This document shows, one piece after another, positions 8,567 through 17,713 of a DNA stretch of 64,000 bases. The notes under the pieces were generated by a model, which was not told the DNA's origin, did not search any database, and saw only the letters and a list, made by a program, of their open reading frames with translations. The stretch is from assembly GCA_035539075.1 (NCBI GenBank), contig DATLJB010000232.1, forward strand, positions 55,151-119,150, in the 5' to 3' direction. A program made the position numbers and the translations under genes. Source of the stretch: Dongia_B sp035539075 (GTDB lineage: Bacteria > Pseudomonadota > Alphaproteobacteria > Dongiales > Dongiaceae). Position 1 is the stretch's first letter, and every line of letters begins with the position of its first letter.

Positions 8567-8896
8567 GTGGCCTGTTTCGGCGCAGCGGATATTTCTATTG
8601 CTCTTTAGATCGCCAGAGTTCGAAGTTCCCGAAAGGACCGACCTTCATTGTCACGAGATGCTCCGGCTTTGCCGAGATGACAAAGTCGAAGAACCAGCCC
8701 AATCCGTCTTTCTTCGGCGTCTCCATTTTCGCGTCGGAGCAATCGATCTTCTCCTCCTGGCAGTATTTCCCCAGCTCGGTCCAGGCGATGCGCGTCGCCG
8801 CCTCCTTGGAATCGAAGGCCGTGAATACAAACAGGCTAAGGGCCCACATAAATTGTTGGAGAATCATCTTGTTTGCCTGTTGCCGTTACCGGTTGC
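8567..8896. repeat. 330-bp direct repeat, copy 2
   Basis: Second copy of the segment at 6894-7223, offset 1673 bases, same orientation, no indels. It carries the second 90-residue gene. Confidence 0.95.
8595..8867 (-). CDS. Small exported protein, probable immunity protein, copy 2
   Basis: A 90-residue protein identical to the copy at 6922-7194 except for three substitutions (Q to K, N to D, I to V). Same leader, same two cysteines. Its ATG overlaps the TGA of the upstream M23-like fragment (ATGA), which implies translational coupling in the ancestral toxin-immunity operon. Mostly synonymous or conservative differences between the copies suggest that both have been kept functional while the M23 parts decayed. 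Confidence 0.7.
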   Translation of the reverse strand: MILQQFMWALSLFVFTAFDSKEAATRIAWTELGKYCQEEKIDCSDAKMETPKKDGLGWFFDFVISAKPEHLVTMKVGPFGNFELWRSKEQ

Positions 8897-9082
8897 TGTG
8901 TCGAACTCGTCTATATGCACATACGAACCTGCACTGGCCGGCGCATTGCCGGCTTTGCCGACAATGTCGATCTCGTTTCGGTGCGAACCTGTTACAGGAA
9001 TCTCAAGCTGTGTGACCACACCACATGGCTCGGCCCTTTGTACGCCTGCGCGTTCGAATGGCCATATTATCTGCAGATGCAA
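8864..9082 (-). pseudogene. Remnant 1 of an M23-type peptidase C-terminus
   Basis: A 72-residue reading frame aligns with the M23 end seen at 8146: QLEIPVTGSHRNEIDIVGKA against QLKIFNKVTAGDQIGVIGRT, then YVHIDEF where active enzymes have HLHFEI. One metal-binding histidine is gone and there is no N-terminal half. It ends with a TGA overlapping the ATG of the 90-residue gene. It is probably an orphan toxin C-terminus left by recombination. Confidence 0.5.
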
Positions 9083-9219
9083 TTGGCATAGCGGCTATTC
9101 CATCAGTCGTTCGTTTTACTCCAACTCTCCGCTTTGATAGCTGCATGCGCTACTATTACTAGCAAATACGGTAAAATAATGGCGATCCCGCAATTACGAA
9201 AACAAGCGGATTCAGTATC

Positions 9220-11019
9220 CTATTGCGGTGCCCGTTTGAACAATTGCGGTACACGCGGCCAGCGCGGTGCAGGTTGATGCAGCCACAGCTTCTGCCGATA
9301 GATCTTGGCGACACGCGCACCATAGTCAGAGACGTAGCGGGCGCGGTGATTGTTATATAGTGTCGCGATCTTTGCGATATCAGTTCCCGGTGGCACATTG
9401 TTCTCAATTGCCCGCAACATCCTCGCGCCAGCAAGTACGTTGAGATAGGGATCATGCAGTTGTTCACGGGTACCAAAATGATCGCCCCAATAGGTCACAT
9501 TCACGTTCATCGGTAGGATAGATTTATTCATCCCCAACTCATCTGCGGTCCGGTCGTAGCCGCCATGGCTTGTTTCCATATACATGATGGCCCGAATGAG
9601 GTCGGCATCGACGCCGGTTTTTCCAGCGGCAGCCTCGATTTGCCGATCGAATTGTAGGACTTTTATATCTTCAGGAGCTTCAACAAGAGGCCAATTCTCG
9701 TTCGCCTTTGGGTTATCGGAGACCACAAATCGACCGCCGCTGCCAGCTAGAATGTTTCGTTTCCTAGCAGCATCAGTGTCATCTGGCATCTCAATGGACG
9801 AAGCGGAGGTTGTCGGCGCCGTGCTGGGGTCCAGCTCTGATCGCTGCCCGGCGGTCGACTGCTCGGCGCCTGCATCTGCTTGTTGTGTCGCTGTTATTGG
9901 CACGACAGCGGATGGAGACAGATGATCAGAGACCGTCCGGAGCGGGTTCTGCACGTCGATGCTGCCACTGGTTCCGACCGTTGTCATCCGGTTCATGCGA
10001 TAGCGCGTCCCATAGCGACTGATCACTGCCTGATCGAGGAATTGCTGTTGCTCGGCGGGTGTCGCAGGTCGACCCTGCACGACTTGATGGGCGGCGAGAG
10101 CCTGGTCGACGTCACGGCGCAGTTGCGTCGCCGCTTGCAGACTTTGGGGATCGATGGGCGGGGTTGTGGTGTCTTGCCTCTGAGGACCCTGCGCCGCATC
10201 GTTTGCCGGTGCGGAGATCGCCGGCACGCTCGGCAGGCCGAGCTGCTGCAGCATGCGGTCGGTATTGGCCTTGTAGACCTGCTGCAGCGGCAGGTCGGCG
10301 GGCGGCTGGCCGTTGCGCAGGCTGGTCTGCAGCTGCGTCAGCTCGCCATAATCCTTGGCATCCAGCCTTGCCATGTGATCGCCGAGATCGACGCCCTGGA
10401 AGGCGGCGGGATCGTCGAGGGCCTGGTTCTTCAGCGCATAATAAGTGACGGGGTCAGTGCGCGGATTGCCATGCGCCGCGGCGTAATCATGCAATGCCTG
10501 CCGCCCGCTTTGATCGATTTGCAGCAGCACCTTGGCCGGGATCGAGCCGAGGTCGCCGCCCTGGTCGATAATGCCCTTTGCCTGCGCCTTTGCCGCGCGC
10601 TGCTGGTCGGTGAAGGCCGTCCGCTCGCGCTGGGTCAGCAGGCGGATATTGGCTTCCACCGCCTGGCGCAGATGCGGATCGGCGATCTTCGCGGCTTCGT
10701 CAAGGCGCTGCTGCAGATCAGGCGGCGGTGCGGGCGGCGCAATATTGCCGAAAGGCGCGACCCGGCCGGAGGCGCCGGACGGCAAGGGATCGGCCGCGCC
10801 GGGTGCCGGAGCGGAAGCCGGGGCGGGTGCCGCGCGCGCAGCTTCGTCCTCGCCGCTCGGCGGTGCCGCCGAAGGGCTGCCCTCAGGGACCTTCAGGCCG
10901 TCATCCTTGGCCAGCTGCGCCGGGCGCGTATCGGCGGGGGCTGAGCCGGGCGCGGCAGGATCGAGGGGGGCTTCGGCGCGTGCCGGCTGCTGCAGCGGTA
11001 CTGTTGCGCGATCCGTCAT
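9220..11019 (-). CDS. Lytic transglycosylase with phage-like N-terminal region
   Basis: A 599-residue protein. Residues 1-90 are Pro/Ala-rich and disordered. Residues about 95-330 are helical (PHLRQAVEANIRLLTQRERT and IPAKVLLQIDQSGRQALHDY) and resemble a class of phage virion proteins that carry DPVTYYALKNQALDDPAAF-type repeats. Residues about 455-575 form an SLT lysozyme-like domain: IRAIMYMETSHGGYDRT with E482 as likely catalytic acid, then NVLAGARMLRAI and TLYNNHRARYVSDYG. It would cleave peptidoglycan glycan strands. It heads the minus-strand cluster of M23 remnants and small exported proteins, so a secreted antibacterial role is plausible. A phage tail or virion hydrolase is the alternative. 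Confidence 0.8.
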   Translation of the reverse strand: MTDRATVPLQQPARAEAPLDPAAPGSAPADTRPAQLAKDDGLKVPEGSPSAAPPSGEDEAARAAPAPASAPAPGAADPLPSGASGRVAPFGNIAPPAPPPDLQQRLDEAAKIADPHLRQAVEANIRLLTQRERTAFTDQQRAAKAQAKGIIDQGGDLGSIPAKVLLQIDQSGRQALHDYAAAHGNPRTDPVTYYALKNQALDDPAAFQGVDLGDHMARLDAKDYGELTQLQTSLRNGQPPADLPLQQVYKANTDRMLQQLGLPSVPAISAPANDAAQGPQRQDTTTPPIDPQSLQAATQLRRDVDQALAAHQVVQGRPATPAEQQQFLDQAVISRYGTRYRMNRMTTVGTSGSIDVQNPLRTVSDHLSPSAVVPITATQQADAGAEQSTAGQRSELDPSTAPTTSASSIEMPDDTDAARKRNILAGSGGRFVVSDNPKANENWPLVEAPEDIKVLQFDRQIEAAAGKTGVDADLIRAIMYMETSHGGYDRTADELGMNKSILPMNVNVTYWGDHFGTREQLHDPYLNVLAGARMLRAIENNVPPGTDIAKIATLYNNHRARYVSDYGARVAKIYRQKLWLHQPAPRWPRVPQLFKRAPQ

Positions 11020-11419
11020 TATCTGCCTTCCGGTGCGAGGGGCGGCAATGCAAGGGCGTTGCCTGCCGCCATCGCCGCAGGCTTTGATGTGACATTGCCT
11101 TGTCGTTGATTATATCACATCAATTGATAATAAAACAACAAAGGTCGATGATCAGGCCTGCTGCCTAAATTCCTGTTGGCAGTTCCCGCGCCGCCTTCAC
11201 GAACCAATCTCCAACCGGCCCCCGTCTCTCCAGCCTGCCAGTGCTTAACCGGCAGTCTCTCCGGCCTGCCAATGTTGCCCACTGCCATGTTCCGGGCGCG
11301 GTCCGGCGCGACTCATTCAGGCCGCCTTAATCTTTGCGTGCGACGATTCTTCTTCATGAGTGCTTGATGCGATAACGCCAATTCGTGGCCAGCCAGGTGG
11401 GGCCGGCGAGAAAGGAAAA
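11020..11419. promoter_or_regulatory. Divergent promoter region, A+T-rich, with small palindrome
   Basis: 400 bases without a gene between the transglycosylase (minus) and the membrane-protein/kinase operon (plus). An A+T-rich core at about 11104-11142 includes the 10-bp palindrome ATCAATTGAT (11119-11128) and is the likely promoter for the leftward cluster. At 11216-11275 there is an imperfect repeat of CTCTCC-GCCTGCCA-TG. No open frame of note. Confidence 0.45.
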
Positions 11420-12007
11420 ATGAACCAGCAGTGCCGCGCATGGCCGCTCGCCAGCAGACATTTCTGGATAACAGGCGGGCTGATCGGCCTCGGCGTCATA
11501 CTCGGCACGCTGGGGGCCGTGTCGGTGCCGCTCGGCATGGGCATCACCGCCTTCTGGCCGGCCATCGTGGTGCAGGTCTGCGGCGGGATCTGGTTCGGGC
11601 TATGGGGCGGGCTGGTTGCCGCGGTGATTTTCCCGATGCTCAGCAACGTCCTGATCGGCGGCGACCTGGTGCAGGTCTTCGGCTTCATCCCCGCCAATGC
11701 GCTGCAGGGCCTCATTCCCTTCTGGGCCTTCCGGCATTTTGCCATGCGGCCGGTGATACCGGGCTGGCGCGGCCTGGTGTTCTTCGCGTTCTGGGGCTGC
11801 CTGCTGCCCAATCTCGCCAGCGCGCTGATGGGGCCGATGGTGCTGGTGCTGGCCGGCCGGCTCGGCTGGGACGGTTTTCCGGCCTTCGCCTGGGCCTGGT
11901 GGTTCGGCAATGCGGTGCCGGCCTTCCTGCTGGGCGCGCCCTTGCTGCGCTATGGCAGTTGCATGATGGAAGAGACGGGCCTCATCATCAGGCATGGCTG
12001 GAACTGA
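11420..12007 (+). CDS. Integral membrane protein, partner of the downstream kinase
   Basis: A 195-residue, strongly hydrophobic protein with about five to six transmembrane helices (including TGGLIGLGVILGTLGAVSV and WFGLWGGLVAAVIFPMLSN). The start at ATG 11420 follows GAGAAAGGAAAA. The pattern of short loops and FGFIPANALQGLIPFWAF resembles substrate-binding S components of ECF transporters, but the match is only by look. It ends 14 bases before the histidine-kinase gene and is probably co-transcribed, so it may be the membrane sensor for a kinase that has only a short periplasmic part of its own. Confidence 0.75.
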   Translation: MNQQCRAWPLASRHFWITGGLIGLGVILGTLGAVSVPLGMGITAFWPAIVVQVCGGIWFGLWGGLVAAVIFPMLSNVLIGGDLVQVFGFIPANALQGLIPFWAFRHFAMRPVIPGWRGLVFFAFWGCLLPNLASALMGPMVLVLAGRLGWDGFPAFAWAWWFGNAVPAFLLGAPLLRYGSCMMEETGLIIRHGWN

Positions 12008-12021
12008 CGGCGTGAAGCGCG

Positions 12022-13596
12022 ATGTCCGGATTTGAACCGCCCCGATCAGAGGAAAAGGCTGCCCTGCCGGCCTGGCAGGCCCGCCTGCGCGACATGCCGA
12101 TCTTCGCCAAGGTCCTCATCGCCTTTTTCCTGGTCGGCGTCTTTCCCTTCGTCATCATGGCGGTCACCGAGACCATCCGCCTGCACGGGCAGCCGCTTAC
12201 GACTTTCAATATGCCGGCCCTGCTGATCAGCCTCGGCCTCGTCCTTTCCGTCATCGCCGCCGCCTTCCTCTCCCGCTTCATCCTGGAGCCGCTGCGCCAG
12301 TTGCAGCGCCTGGTCGAGGCCATGAGCCGCGGCGAGAACGTCACCTTCGACCTGACGCGGCGCGACGAGATCGGGCAGCTCGCCGCGGCCTTCGAGCGCC
12401 TGCTGCATGAGCGCAGCCGCAGCGAGCGCGACCTGCGCGACAGCGAGCGGCATCTTGGCTATGAGATGATGCTCTCCGACCGCGTGCTGGAATGCAGCCG
12501 CGCCTTGATCGTCGTCACTGACGGCCACGGCCATATCCTGCGCGTCAACCGCTACTGCGCCGAGGTCAGCGGCTATCAGCTGGACGAACTGGCCGATCCC
12601 GCTTCCTGGCATCGCCTGATACCGGATGAGGAGCGGGAGAAGGTGCTGCATGCCATCGACACCGAGGCGCCGGAGCCTTTTCCGCGCGAGCTGGAGAGCC
12701 ACTGGATCACCAAGAGCGGCGAAAGGCTGCTGGTGCATTTCATCAACGGCGAGATCCGCGATCCCGACGGCCGGATCATCGGCGTGGTGTCGATCGGCCA
12801 TGACATCACCGAGCAGCGCCGGCGCGAGCACGATTTGGTGCAGGCGAAGAACCAGGCGGAGCTTGCCAATCGCAGCAAGTCGCAATTTCTCGCCAATATG
12901 AGCCATGAATTGCGGACGCCGCTGAATGCCATCATCGGCTATTCAGATGTCGCGGGGCACCAGCGGCTCGGCGACAACCCGGCGAAGTACCGGGAATATG
13001 CGCTCGACATCAATGCCGCCGGGCGACATCTGCTGGCCATCATCGACGACCTTCTCGATCTTTCCAAGATCGATGTCGGCGCCATGACCATTGAGCTCGG
13101 CCCCGTCGACATGACCGAGGTGATCGAAACCTGCGGCCGGCTGGTGGCGCCCCATGCCCGCGAGAAGCAGGTGAAGCTGGACGTGATGCATCCCGATTGG
13201 CAGCCGGTCTGCCGCGCCGATCCGCGGGCCATGCGCCAGATCATGTTCAACCTGCTGACCAACGCCATCAAGTTCACCGGCGCCGGCGGCAGTGTCACGG
13301 TGAGGGCGGAGAAGCGGGACGGGAACAGCGGCTGCATCATCGTGCGCGACAGCGGCATCGGCATCTCCGAGGCGCAGATGCGGCATATCTTCGATCCCTT
13401 CTGGCAGGGCAACAGCTCGCTCGCCCGGCGCGGCGACGGCACCGGGCTCGGCCTTGCCATCTGCAAGCGGCTTGCCGATCTGATGCCGGGTGTCGAGATT
13501 GCGGTCACCAGCGAAGCGGGCCGGGGCACCGAGGTCACGCTGCGCTTTCCGCTCGATACCGCTGCCGAAGTCGCCGCTAGGGCGAGATCGCTTTAA
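12022..13596 (+). CDS. HAMP-PAS sensor histidine kinase
   Basis: A 524-residue inner-membrane histidine kinase. Two membrane helices (about residues 28-48 and 62-84) enclose a very short periplasmic loop. A HAMP domain follows (PLRQLQRLVEAMSRGE, RRDEIGQL), then a PAS domain with PAC end (about 150-270). HisKA has its phospho-acceptor in NMSHELRTPLNAIIGYS (H295). The HATPase_c domain carries NLLTNAIKF, DSGIGIS and GDGTGLGLAICKRL. No receiver domain and no adjacent response regulator is present in the window, so it is an orphan kinase. With almost no sensing loop, input probably comes through the PAS domain or the co-encoded membrane protein. Confidence 0.93.
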   Translation: MSGFEPPRSEEKAALPAWQARLRDMPIFAKVLIAFFLVGVFPFVIMAVTETIRLHGQPLTTFNMPALLISLGLVLSVIAAAFLSRFILEPLRQLQRLVEAMSRGENVTFDLTRRDEIGQLAAAFERLLHERSRSERDLRDSERHLGYEMMLSDRVLECSRALIVVTDGHGHILRVNRYCAEVSGYQLDELADPASWHRLIPDEEREKVLHAIDTEAPEPFPRELESHWITKSGERLLVHFINGEIRDPDGRIIGVVSIGHDITEQRRREHDLVQAKNQAELANRSKSQFLANMSHELRTPLNAIIGYSDVAGHQRLGDNPAKYREYALDINAAGRHLLAIIDDLLDLSKIDVGAMTIELGPVDMTEVIETCGRLVAPHAREKQVKLDVMHPDWQPVCRADPRAMRQIMFNLLTNAIKFTGAGGSVTVRAEKRDGNSGCIIVRDSGIGISEAQMRHIFDPFWQGNSSLARRGDGTGLGLAICKRLADLMPGVEIAVTSEAGRGTEVTLRFPLDTAAEVAARARSL

Positions 13597-13690
13597 GTCG
13601 AAGCGGGTCGGCTTCCACTTGAAACGTCAATCGCCCTCTATCTCATAGAAGAGAGGCGGATCTGGAAGGGGCGAGCCGGCAGGCGGAGGA

Positions 13691-14494
13691 TCAGGGGGCG
13701 GGGCTGCGGCGATACTTGCAGTCGTCGCGCGGGTGATCGATCTCCAATTCCTCGGCCCAGCCGCTGCCGTCCGGGGTACCGTCGAATTCGCTGTTGAGCA
13801 GATAGAAGCCGGTTGTCTTGTCGTCGAAGGTGGCGCCGACCAGGCCGATCGACTGATGGCGCATGACGCCCATCGCGGCGGTAACACGGGCGCGCACGAT
13901 CTCGACCGGGTTCTGGCGCGCAAGATCGGTCAGGCGCGTCAGGTGATAATCATGGCCCTGGTAGCGGAACAGCGACCAGGAACCGACCGGGTCATGCTGA
14001 TAGGGCAGCAGGGCGGCGCGCAGATCGGGCCGGGCGAGATCGATATGGATGTGAAGCTGGTTCTGGCTGCGCCGGTCGATCGAGTTGAGGGCGAGGGCAT
14101 AATCCTCCGGGGCGAGGTCGCGGCCGGCGCGGGTGGCGACAGGGCCACGGTTCTGCCAGGCGGCGGCGAAATAATTCGGCACGCGGTTATTCGGCGTGGG
14201 GATGAGGGCGTCGCTCTCGATGCCGGTCAGCCGGCGGATCGGCAGCAGCAGATATTGCGTCGGGCCGCAGATATCCTTGACCAGCACGTAGTCGCCGGCA
14301 TGGTTCACCACGTCGCAGGGATTGGCCTTGTCGGTGGCGGGATCGCTTTTCACGCAGACCTGCACCACCTTGTTCCACAAGGCGTCGGCATCGGCGCGCG
14401 CCGGACGTGCCGACCAGGGACTTGCAAGGGCGAGGCCGGAGAGGGCAACCGCCAATCCCGCCTGCCACCAGCGCATTCTCTTCCGCTGCAACAT
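13691..14494 (-). CDS. cdh: CDP-diacylglycerol diphosphatase
   Basis: A 267-residue protein with a signal peptide or N-terminal anchor (RWWQAGLAVALSGLALASP) and the Cdh signature: VVQVCVK, NPCDVV, YVLVKDICGPTQYLLLPIRR then LTGIE, ALNSIDRRSQNQLHIHID and MGVMRHQSIGL. Family members hydrolyse CDP-diacylglycerol to phosphatidate and CMP at the inner membrane. The HxH pair in QLHIHID fits the HIT-like active site. Length is normal. The C-terminal DGSGWAEELEID tail is an extension that I do not recognise as part of the family. Confidence 0.85.
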   Translation of the reverse strand: MLQRKRMRWWQAGLAVALSGLALASPWSARPARADADALWNKVVQVCVKSDPATDKANPCDVVNHAGDYVLVKDICGPTQYLLLPIRRLTGIESDALIPTPNNRVPNYFAAAWQNRGPVATRAGRDLAPEDYALALNSIDRRSQNQLHIHIDLARPDLRAALLPYQHDPVGSWSLFRYQGHDYHLTRLTDLARQNPVEIVRARVTAAMGVMRHQSIGLVGATFDDKTTGFYLLNSEFDGTPDGSGWAEELEIDHPRDDCKYRRSPAP

Positions 14495-14914
14495 CGTCTC
14501 TCCTCTTCCACAGGTCCCGCATGCCGCCAGCCTCGCACGGCCGGAACGGACGCGGCGGGTTCACCCTAACCGGGCATTGACATCGCTCCAAGACATGACA
14601 GAGAGCGGTGTCGCTTTGATGAAGCGGCGCTGCCTTGCGGCAACGCTCTTCGCATCTGCGGCCACGCTTTGCGCCGCAACACGAATGATGAAAGGATCAG
14701 GCCGGGCGGGAAAGAGGCTGATTGGCTACGATTGTCATGTGCGCCGCCGGCGACCTGACAACCGCGTGTGACGGTTGTCGCAGGTGTGACGCAAGCAGGT
14801 CACACATCCGGAGGATTTTCGGCAGGTTCGTCTCAACTTCTTTGAAACCATCTTTTCAATTTTCGTGTTCCTGCATACGATGATGTTTACATGGACGGCA
14901 CAGGGGGCACGACC
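14495..14914. other. Intergenic region with no supported gene
   Basis: 420 bases between cdh and the second PAS gene, which point away from each other. A short open frame starting at ATG 14595 (57 codons, Ala/Arg-rich, ending at 14771) has poor coding character and no convincing ribosome-binding site. The stretch 14815-14890 is relatively A+T-rich and is likely the promoter of the PAS gene. Confidence 0.4.
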
Positions 14915-15619
14915 ATGATTAATGATCGGGCGACAACGATCGCCGCTGCGGCAAAGCCGGCTTCCCTTGATCGAGGCTGTGCGCCGCGTCCTCTCCTGCA
15001 AGCGGAAATTCACGGTCTGCAGCGGACACGTCTGCTGAGCTTCGATGAATTGGTCTCGCCGATCGTGCGGCGGGCGGTCGGCTATTGGCTCAGCAAGCGG
15101 GCCGGGGAGGATGCGCCGATGTTGCGGCGCCATCTCGACGCGGCGGAGATTCCCCACCTGCTGCCTTATCTGGTGCTGCTGGAAGTCGTGCGCGAGGCTG
15201 GCGCCGCGTCCGATCCTGCATCCGCCCCGGCGACGGGCTTCCTGACGGAGCGCGTGAACGGCCAGGCGAACAAACCGGCCATCGCGAACGAACACGCCGT
15301 CACGTCGCGGCTGGACTTCCGCTATCGCGTCATCGGCGAGGTGGTGTTGCGTCATTCGCGCGGCAATTACACCGGCAAATGCGTGTCGGAGGTCGACGGG
15401 CAGGGACCTGGATCCGAGGTCTGGCAAGCTTGCACCGACGTGACGCGACAGCGCCGGCCATTCCTGTCGCGGCCGCCTTATATCGGGCCGCTCAGCCAGG
15501 TATTTCAGTGCGAATCCGCCGTCATGCCGCTGATCGGTGATGATGGCGAGGTGACGCGCCTGCTGATCGCCTGCGATTTCCTGTCGGAAGCGGCCGCCGG
15601 CCGGCGGCATCCCGCCTGA
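14915..15619 (+). CDS. PAS-domain protein (PF07310 type), second copy
   Basis: A 234-residue PF07310-type PAS protein. Start chosen at ATG 14915 because CAGGGGGC lies about eight bases upstream; an in-frame ATG at 14891 lacks such a site. Core elements: LSFDELVSPIVRRAVGYW, IPHLLPYLVLLEVV, then a roughly 35-residue insertion relative to the paralogue at 4490-5035, FRYRVIGE, RGNYTGKCVSEVDG, and FQCESAVMPLIGDDGEVTRL. No output domain. The insertion between the first helix and the RYR strand is the notable difference from the shorter copy. Confidence 0.85.
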   Translation: MINDRATTIAAAAKPASLDRGCAPRPLLQAEIHGLQRTRLLSFDELVSPIVRRAVGYWLSKRAGEDAPMLRRHLDAAEIPHLLPYLVLLEVVREAGAASDPASAPATGFLTERVNGQANKPAIANEHAVTSRLDFRYRVIGEVVLRHSRGNYTGKCVSEVDGQGPGSEVWQACTDVTRQRRPFLSRPPYIGPLSQVFQCESAVMPLIGDDGEVTRLLIACDFLSEAAAGRRHPA

Positions 15620-15831
15620 GCTTCGCGGCCCCGCGCCGCCGCCCGCGCGACATCCGCTCTTTTCGCGCGGCGGGAAACTGCGCTAAGGTCGTCCTCGTTC
15701 GCGGGACGGGTGTTCCGCAAGGCGGCGCCACGCCCCGCGAATCCTGGACCATCCCCCGGATGTCCCCTGCCGCAAACCCAGGCCTGATGGCCGCAACCCG
15801 GGCCTGATGGCCGATCGTGGGAGTTGATCGC

Positions 15832-16830
15832 ATGACCAGTGGGCGGAACGCCTTGTATCAATCGGCAATCGTCTGGGACGCACATGCCTGCCTGCCGTTG
15901 GAATACAATGGGGATATGTCGCCGCTGCAGCGGCACCGCGAGGCCGGCGCGACCTTCGTTTCCGTCAATGTCGGCATGGATTTCAACCCGCTCGGCCAGG
16001 TCGTGCGGGTGATCGCCGGCTTCCGCGACTGGCTGATCCGCCACAGCGAGCACTATATCCTTGTGCAGGACGTGGCCGATGTGCGCCGCGCCAAGCAGGA
16101 GGGCAAGCTCGCCGTCGCCTTCGATCTCGAAGGCTCGATGATGCTGGAAGACGATCTCGCCATGCTGCGGCTCTATCGCGATCTCGGCGTGAAGCAGATC
16201 CATCTCGCCTATAACCTCAACAACTCCATCGCCGGCGGCTGCCATGACGTTGAGCGCGGCCTCACCGATCTTGGTCGCGAGGTGGTGCGTGAAATCAACC
16301 GCCTCGGCATGCTGATGGATTGTTCGCATAGCGGCCGCGCGACCGCGCTGGAGATCATGGAGATATCGACGAAGCCGGTCATCTTCTCGCATGCCAATGT
16401 GCAGGCCCTGGTCGATCACCGCCGCAACATCGATGACGAGCGCATCAAGGCCTGCGCCAGGACCGACGGCGTGGTCGGCGTCAACGGCATCGGGCTCTTT
16501 CTCGGGAAGTCGGTGGAGACTTCCGCCTTCATCCGGCATATCGACTATCTCGCCGAACATATCGGCACGCGGCATATCGGCATCGGCATCGACTACGCCT
16601 TCGATTCCAAGACCCCCGGCCATAGCGACCTGCCGCCGGGCGAGCGGCGGGAGAAATGGTGGCCGCGCGAAGCCGGCTATGGCAGCGGCACTTTCGGCTG
16701 CATCCCGCCGGAGCGCCTGCCCGAGATCGCCGATGCCCTGTCGCAGCGGGGCTACAAGGATGACGAGGTGATCGCCATCCTCGGCGGCAATTTCCTGCGC
16801 GTCGCGGAGGCCACCTGGACGGTGAGCTAG
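15832..16830 (+). CDS. Membrane-dipeptidase-like M19 metallopeptidase
   Basis: A 332-residue M19 (renal dipeptidase) family protein. Zinc-site elements in order: VWDAHACLPL in place of the usual DGHNDLP, AVAFDLEGS with the bridging glutamate, MLMDCSHSG, VIFSHANV, and HIGIGIDYAFD. No signal peptide, so a cytosolic enzyme cleaving dipeptides, D-amino-acid-containing peptides or related amides is likely. The replacement DAHACLP keeps the Asp and His ligands. The start at 15832 is preceded by GGGAGTTGATCGC. An upstream near-repeat of GGCCTGATGGCC (about 15780-15810) lies in the leader. Confidence 0.9.
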   Translation: MTSGRNALYQSAIVWDAHACLPLEYNGDMSPLQRHREAGATFVSVNVGMDFNPLGQVVRVIAGFRDWLIRHSEHYILVQDVADVRRAKQEGKLAVAFDLEGSMMLEDDLAMLRLYRDLGVKQIHLAYNLNNSIAGGCHDVERGLTDLGREVVREINRLGMLMDCSHSGRATALEIMEISTKPVIFSHANVQALVDHRRNIDDERIKACARTDGVVGVNGIGLFLGKSVETSAFIRHIDYLAEHIGTRHIGIGIDYAFDSKTPGHSDLPPGERREKWWPREAGYGSGTFGCIPPERLPEIADALSQRGYKDDEVIAILGGNFLRVAEATWTVS

Positions 16831-17282
16831 GGCGGGGCCACTCATCAGGGCCGGCAGAGGACGGTTCCTGCATATGCCGGTGGAGCACTCGCATATGCCG
16901 GGGAGCGCTTGGGTGGGCGCGGCGGGCAACCACACCAATGGTCGTCCTCGGTCTGGCAAACCACCTGCAGCCTTGAGTCAAGCCGTCTTTGGCGCGCCCT
17001 GGCGGTCGGGGGACATTTAATCGGGCCGTCGATGACGCCGAAGGCGACAAATGCCCCTCGATCGGCCCAAAGGCGGTCTTTCACCCCTGCAGTCTCGCTG
17101 TCAGAGTCAACTTGCTGTTTGCCAGTCAAGAGCCTAGCATGCCCGCAGTCGGAGAAGAGGATGCAACGCCTCATTTGTATGGCGCAGCCTTACGACGCAG
17201 TCTCCGATCGGCATCGATTGTTTGCCAACCGGCCTTCCTCAGACGCTGGTTCCCGCCTCCAACATGAAAGCGAGGCAACCCA
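16831..17282. other. Intergenic region, no gene supported
   Basis: 452 bases. Contains a near-duplicate GCATATGCCGG (about 16870 and 16891) and otherwise unstructured high-G+C sequence. Short open frames in several phases have no ribosome-binding sites or recognisable products. Confidence 0.4.
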
Positions 17283-17498
17283 ATGGACGTCTTCATCGCG
17301 ACAGAAAACATAAAGAAGTTCGATGCCTTGCTCCGGACGGAGAAAGATGAACTGCAAAGGTACATTCTTCTGAAGCTGCGAGGCCTTGAAGAGAAAAAGC
17401 TGGCCGCGGCGATCGCGGCGCAAAGCGACGCCGATACCCTCGCCTATTTCAAGAGCGATGGCTCCTGGCAGCTGATGCTGACGAGCGATACGGATTAA
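17283..17498 (+). CDS. Small hypothetical protein (71 aa)
   Basis: A 71-residue, mainly helical, charged protein (FDALLRTEKDELQRYILLKL, EEKKLAAAIAAQSDAD). ATG 17283 is preceded by GCGAGG. The normal amino-acid balance and heptad-like helix suggest a real gene. No signal peptide or membrane segment. Unknown function; it stands alone between two intergenic stretches. Confidence 0.6.
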   Translation: MDVFIATENIKKFDALLRTEKDELQRYILLKLRGLEEKKLAAAIAAQSDADTLAYFKSDGSWQLMLTSDTD

Positions 17499-17713
17499 TC
17501 GCTCCTTACGCTCGCTGAGGTGCGGCCTGGTGCCGCATCGGCGGGCGTGGCCGGCCCCTATGTGCCGATCCCATGCGCGTTCGCATCCTGCGCAGCCCCA
17601 TTCCTGGGAAATGAAACCCGACAGCGCTATCAGCGCTTGGTCGATGCGCCGTGCTGGTAATCTTTTTGTAAGCCGGCCGGAATAATTCTTTCGTTACGCG
17701 GGTTATTCATTGC

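Noticed and set aside
14595..14771. Small plus-strand gene in the cdh-PAS gap
   Set aside because: No ribosome-binding site and Arg/Ala-biased composition.
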